Origin: RBG-13-68-16 sp041494245
Lineage (GTDB): Bacteria; Acidobacteriota; Thermoanaerobaculia; Thermoanaerobaculales; Thermoanaerobaculaceae
NCBI GenBank assembly: GCA_041494245.1
Contig: JBGQAK010000013.1
Coordinates: 66,251-130,250, forward strand
Reading direction: 5' to 3'
DNA: 64,000 bases
Below, piece by piece: positions 60,968 through 64,000 of this stretch. The position numbers and the translations under genes were made by a program. The notes under the pieces were generated by a model, which was not told the origin of the DNA, did not search any database, and worked only from the letters and a program-made list of their open reading frames with translations. The first letter of the stretch is position 1, and the number at the start of each line of letters is the position of its first letter.

Positions 60968-63334
60968 TCACCTGGGCGACCGGTGGGGCGTCGCCAGCAG
61001 GCAGGTGAAGTAGCCGTCGCGCCTGCGCAGGTCCTCGAGCGGGACGGTGGCGCCGGAGGAGTCGCGGCGCAGCCCCTGGTAGACCTTGGACAGGTCAACG
61101 CGACGCTGGAAGAGCCACGACTCGAACGGCTCGCCGTCCTTCAGGCCGGTCGGGGAGAGCTTGACCCTGAAGGCGTTGGTCAGGGCCTCCACCTCCTCCT
61201 CGAACATGCCGATGTACCAGGAGCGCGTGGCCTCATCCTCCAGCACGCTGATCACGCAGAGCTGGGGGTCCACCTCCGGCGAGGCCGTCTCGGGCTCCGC
61301 GCCCCGATGCTCGGCACCCGACAGGCGGGCCAGCATCTCGAGCAGCGGCATTCCCTTGGGGACGGGGAGCGAGCCCTCGGGGGGCTGTTCGAACACCATG
61401 ACCTCGGTGAGCTGTATCGGCTCGAGCCCCTTGAGGCGCGCCGTGCCGAGCGACCGCAGCCCCACCCACGGGGCCCCCTCGTCGGCGGCGGCGGTGGCGA
61501 GCAGCAACCAGCGCATGCCGAAGGCCTCGGCCTGCACAGCCGCCACGTCACCCAGCTCAACCTCGAGGTCGCCCAGGAAGCTCTCGGTGACCACGCCGCC
61601 GAGGTTGACCAGTTCCCCGTTCTCGGCGATGAACGCCGCGTAGGGGCGCTCTCTCATGTACTCCGAGAAACGGGTCGCATGCCGCACCGGCTCGAGAAAC
61701 TGCAGGACCTTTTGCAGGTCGTAGCCGGAGGCGATGAGGAAGTCCGTGATGTCCTCGACCTCGTGGGTCCTCTTGCCGGTCGTGAGGCGCCCGAGCTCAA
61801 CAAGGCCGTGGCCAAAGAACTCGAAGTGGGAGCGCTCCGCCGCCGAGGAAACCATGGGCAGGAGGTGGTAGGTGCCGACGTTCATGGCGAGGCGCAGCCC
61901 GCGGTCGAACGGAAACCCCTGTTGCCGCATGCGCTCGTACACCAGGCGAAGCTCCGCGGCGGCCATGAAAATGCCACGGGCGCTGCGCGCCGAGTAGAAG
62001 GCCCCGTCGCCCATGAACTTCTCGAACCGGAGCCGGTGGCGCTCCCGAATCTCGTCCATCCTTCCGAGGAAGCGCACCATGGTGCGCATCGCCTGCTCTT
62101 CGGTGCTGTGGCCGCGTCGGCGCAGCTCCTCGATGAGCTGCGTGAACTCCACCATGTCGTAGAGCAGGCCGTAGCGGCGGATCGTGGAGGGGAGGACGCC
62201 CGGGGCGGTGAAGTCGAGCGGGCGCGTGGAGGGCGAGAGCTGGACGACCTGCCCCTGGACCTGCGTCACCGTGCGGAACCCCCGCTCGGACACCGGGAAG
62301 ACGCGGTCGCGCAGGGCGCTGATCACCTCGAAGCGCTTGCAGCGGAGGGCAACGTCGAGGAGCAGGGAGCGCAGGTCTGTGGAGAGGCGCGGCGTCTTCG
62401 GGTTGGGCCAGATCTCCAGGAGGTCCAGGACGGCCTTGCAGAAGAGCACCCGGTCCATGCGCAGGGCCGGCGTCTCGGGGTCCATGGACGCCAGCACGCG
62501 GTCGAAGCCTGGGTCCGCCTTCCTCAGCTCAAGGAGCTGGTCGGTGGTGGTCTTGAAGATGCTCCGGAAACGGGCGGGATCGAGGTGGAGGTGCCCCTGG
62601 AGGTAGGAGTCGAGCTCCCTCAGGTCCGCGCTGAAGCGGATCTCCGCGAACGGCAGGAGGTCCTCCCGCAGCACGTCCGAGAACGCGCGCGAGGCTGCGG
62701 TGGGCTGCAACACCTCGGCCTGGCGCAGGCGGTCGAGCGCCTGGGTACGCGCGCGGTGCGTCACGTCCGCCAGCCGCTGCGCGATGGTGTAGCGGATCTC
62801 GTCCACCGTGCGCGGCGCCAGCTCCGGGGTGTTGCCCGCGAGGTTGCGAACGACGACCCGCAGCCTCTCGGCCACCTCGCGGGTGAGCACCAGCAGGAAG
62901 ATCTCCGACAGGCGCTGGCCGTAGTCGTGCAGGTAGGCGTTGTCGAGGGCGTCGGTGATGTGGGCCACCATCTGGCGGCGCAACTCGACGAGCGGGGCCT
63001 TGGTGACCCCCTCGCGGAGGGCGAGGGCGCGCCGGTAGAACGCCTCGGCCTCGAGCAGCCGCGTGATCTCGCGCCCGAACGACTCCCAGGCGGGGGACAC
63101 CCGCATCGGGAAGCCCAGCAGGATCGGGGCCTGCTCGATCTCCGAGTACAGCCAGTAGGGGTGCGGCATACTCGGCGCAGCCTCGCCGAACAGCGCCCGC
63201 CAGGCGCCTGCCCGCTCGCTGGGCGTCAGGAAGACCAGGCGCGAGTCGGCCTGCTGCAGCACCTGCTCGATGGAGGCGGGCTGCTTCTCCAGCATCACCT
63301 TCCATTTTACTTTCTTCGCGGCCACTTTCCCCAT
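60968..63334 (-). CDS. Large cytosolic protein with a class III cyclase-like domain
   Basis: The 788-residue protein has no signal peptide or membrane span. The N-terminal 350 residues are helical and unrecognised. Around residues 385-560 the order resembles a class III nucleotidyl cyclase: YDMVEFTQLIEEL with the first metal Asp, RFEKFMGDGAFYSA with Lys and the second Asp, RLAMNVGTYHLL, and HFEFFGHGLVELGRL where cyclases have VIGDTVNLAARL. The last 200 residues are again novel. The ATG at 63334 (start GKVAAKKVKWKVM after Met) has AGGA 12 bases upstream; an ATG at 63295 is possible. Its leader lies against repeat copy D. Confidence 0.65.
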   Translation of the reverse strand: MGKVAAKKVKWKVMLEKQPASIEQVLQQADSRLVFLTPSERAGAWRALFGEAAPSMPHPYWLYSEIEQAPILLGFPMRVSPAWESFGREITRLLEAEAFYRRALALREGVTKAPLVELRRQMVAHITDALDNAYLHDYGQRLSEIFLLVLTREVAERLRVVVRNLAGNTPELAPRTVDEIRYTIAQRLADVTHRARTQALDRLRQAEVLQPTAASRAFSDVLREDLLPFAEIRFSADLRELDSYLQGHLHLDPARFRSIFKTTTDQLLELRKADPGFDRVLASMDPETPALRMDRVLFCKAVLDLLEIWPNPKTPRLSTDLRSLLLDVALRCKRFEVISALRDRVFPVSERGFRTVTQVQGQVVQLSPSTRPLDFTAPGVLPSTIRRYGLLYDMVEFTQLIEELRRRGHSTEEQAMRTMVRFLGRMDEIRERHRLRFEKFMGDGAFYSARSARGIFMAAAELRLVYERMRQQGFPFDRGLRLAMNVGTYHLLPMVSSAAERSHFEFFGHGLVELGRLTTGKRTHEVEDITDFLIASGYDLQKVLQFLEPVRHATRFSEYMRERPYAAFIAENGELVNLGGVVTESFLGDLEVELGDVAAVQAEAFGMRWLLLATAAADEGAPWVGLRSLGTARLKGLEPIQLTEVMVFEQPPEGSLPVPKGMPLLEMLARLSGAEHRGAEPETASPEVDPQLCVISVLEDEATRSWYIGMFEEEVEALTNAFRVKLSPTGLKDGEPFESWLFQRRVDLSKVYQGLRRDSSGATVPLEDLRRRDGYFTCLLATPHRSPR

Positions 63335-63359
63335 AGGCCCGACGTTTCCTTCTTGTTGC

Positions 63360-64000
63360 CCTTTCCGCGGGTGCGTGGCCTGACCCTTTTTTCCACTCCG
63401 TGGAGGCTTTGAATTGCCGGTCCCGCGGGTGGCCCGCTTTTCTCTCTTGCCACTTCGTGGCTTGTTCTTTGCCCCACGGGCTGGGAGCGGTCGCTCGGGC
63501 TGCGCATCGAGCGCAGCCCTCCGACCCGCCTTTGCGTGCGACCGAGCTGGCACAGACCGGCGTGCGGACCCTCGCTGTTCCTCGCCCTCGCGCTGCGCGC
63601 TCGTGCTCGGCCAGCGTCTCCACCCGCCGGTCTGGCCGCTCGGTTCCCGCACGCTCCGGCGGAATGGCTCCGATCGCCCGCTGGGCGGATTTCACCTCCA
63701 CCCCCCCGATTCCCCGTACACGTGCACCCACCGAATGCTCTTGCCAGGGCTCTGGCCTCATTGGCAGAGCGCACCGCGTTCCGGGAGGTGGGCTTTCAAT
63801 CCGCCACGCGGGTGCCAGCGGCCATGTCTCCGGAGGCTGCGGGTCACCGAGCGGACGGCCCAAGGTGGGGTGTCGCTGGCGCGGTTTCATGCGAACAGCG
63901 AGGGGCCCCACCACGGGACGTCCCTGCTCGGTCGCAGCCGGAGGAGTCTCGGAGCGCAGCGCGCGGGGGCGAGCAAGCGCCGAGAGGCCGCGCACCCGCG
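63360..64000. repeat. Large structured intergenic repeat, copy D (continues past the window)
   Basis: At least 640 bases upstream of the cyclase-like gene. Left arm: CCGCGGGT module, hairpin TCCAC-TCC-GTGGA (63392-63404), CCGGTCCCGCGGGTGGCC, hairpin GCCAC-TTC-GTGGC (63449-63461). Core 63474-63707 aligns without gaps to A and B, with the B-type variable loop. A 76-base unique insert follows the C-tract, then GGGAGGTGGGCTTTCAATCC and the right-hand modules GAGGGGCCCC and GGAGGAGT. The outermost right arm is cut by the window end. The left arm is almost the exact inverse of the right arm of copy C. Confidence 0.85.

Noticed and set aside
47295..63652. A similar minus-strand open frame (a peptide containing EQRGSARRSVPARSHAKAGRR) occurs in all four repeat copies and could be called a conserved protein.
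   Set aside because: Substitutions between copies fall in all three codon positions, all six frames are similarly open, there is no consistent start signal, and the frames run into antisense of real genes or merge with the cyclase-like gene. The conservation is better explained by DNA/RNA structure.
47752..64000. Insertion sequences or MITEs with a transposase.
   Set aside because: No transposase reading frame is present and I see no clear target-site duplication at the element ends; a non-autonomous element remains possible and is discussed as a finding.

Overview
The window is very GC-rich bacterial chromosome with tightly packed genes, many of them overlapping by 1 to 20 bases (ATGA, GTGA and TGATG junctions). 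The cell is a diderm: the window encodes BamD, TatA, RseP, a TonB C-terminal domain, a lytic transglycosylase and a type IV pilus tip locus. A REC/Ser-Thr kinase/TonB fusion, an MglA-like GTPase fused to a histidine kinase, a DUF4388 protein and a conserved 233-residue protein of unknown function all suggest Acidobacteriota or a nearby lineage. That placement is inference, because there is no rRNA gene. I see no tRNA, rRNA, CRISPR array, transposase or phage gene.

Layout. 1-3.8 kb: partial DUF4177 gene, glycosyltransferase, decayed MOSC gene, exported protein, MaoC hydratase, aldo/keto reductase. 3.9-9.1 kb: one-carbon, nucleotide and lipid housekeeping block on the minus strand (accD, folC, dgt, rpiB, glyA). 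9.1-15.0 kb: minus-strand run from an unusual membrane kinase through a small coiled-coil protein to a BtuFCD-type importer. 15.2-22.4 kb: yebC-ruvC, DUF4388, ftsEX, pgeF, rlmN, an AmgK-like kinase, tatA. 22.4-32.6 kb: envelope block (SLT, Fis-type regulator, LysM protein, bamD, rpe, PASTA protein; then uppS-cdsA-dxr-rseP and truA), with nfo in between. 32.7-42.4 kb: acyl-CoA ligase, nitrilase-family hydrolase, kbl, HAD phosphatase, proline dehydrogenase, comF and several exported or unknown proteins. 42.5-47.7 kb: four overlapping signalling genes (REC-HK, GTPase-GAF-HK, PP2C phosphatase, receiver). 48.5-51.2 kb: ATP-grasp ligase and RlmI-type methyltransferase. 51.4-57.9 kb: minor pilin operon ending in pilY1 with a textbook terminator. 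58.5-63.3 kb: metallo-hydrolase, PIN-PhoH ATPase and a cyclase-like protein.

The most striking feature is non-coding. Four copies (A at 47.8, B at 49.4, C at 57.9 and D at 63.4 kb) of a 0.5-0.7 kb intergenic element lie in the last 17 kb, all in the same orientation. They share a 208-base core with no insertions or deletions between copies. The core is flanked by alternating CCGCGGG palindromes and 13-base hairpins whose stems change in a compensatory way from copy to copy. The arms on the two sides are inverted relative to each other. I read it as a structured RNA or a BOX/REP-like mobile palindromic element that I cannot match to a named family.

Two other genome-wide habits are visible. 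Many first genes have a TANNNT hexamer ending only 6-10 bases before an ATG or GTG with no ribosome-binding site, which suggests leaderless mRNAs. Tracts of a degenerate heptamer (GAGCCCC / GTGCCCT) directly abut the 3' ends of several minus-strand genes and also sit inside folC.
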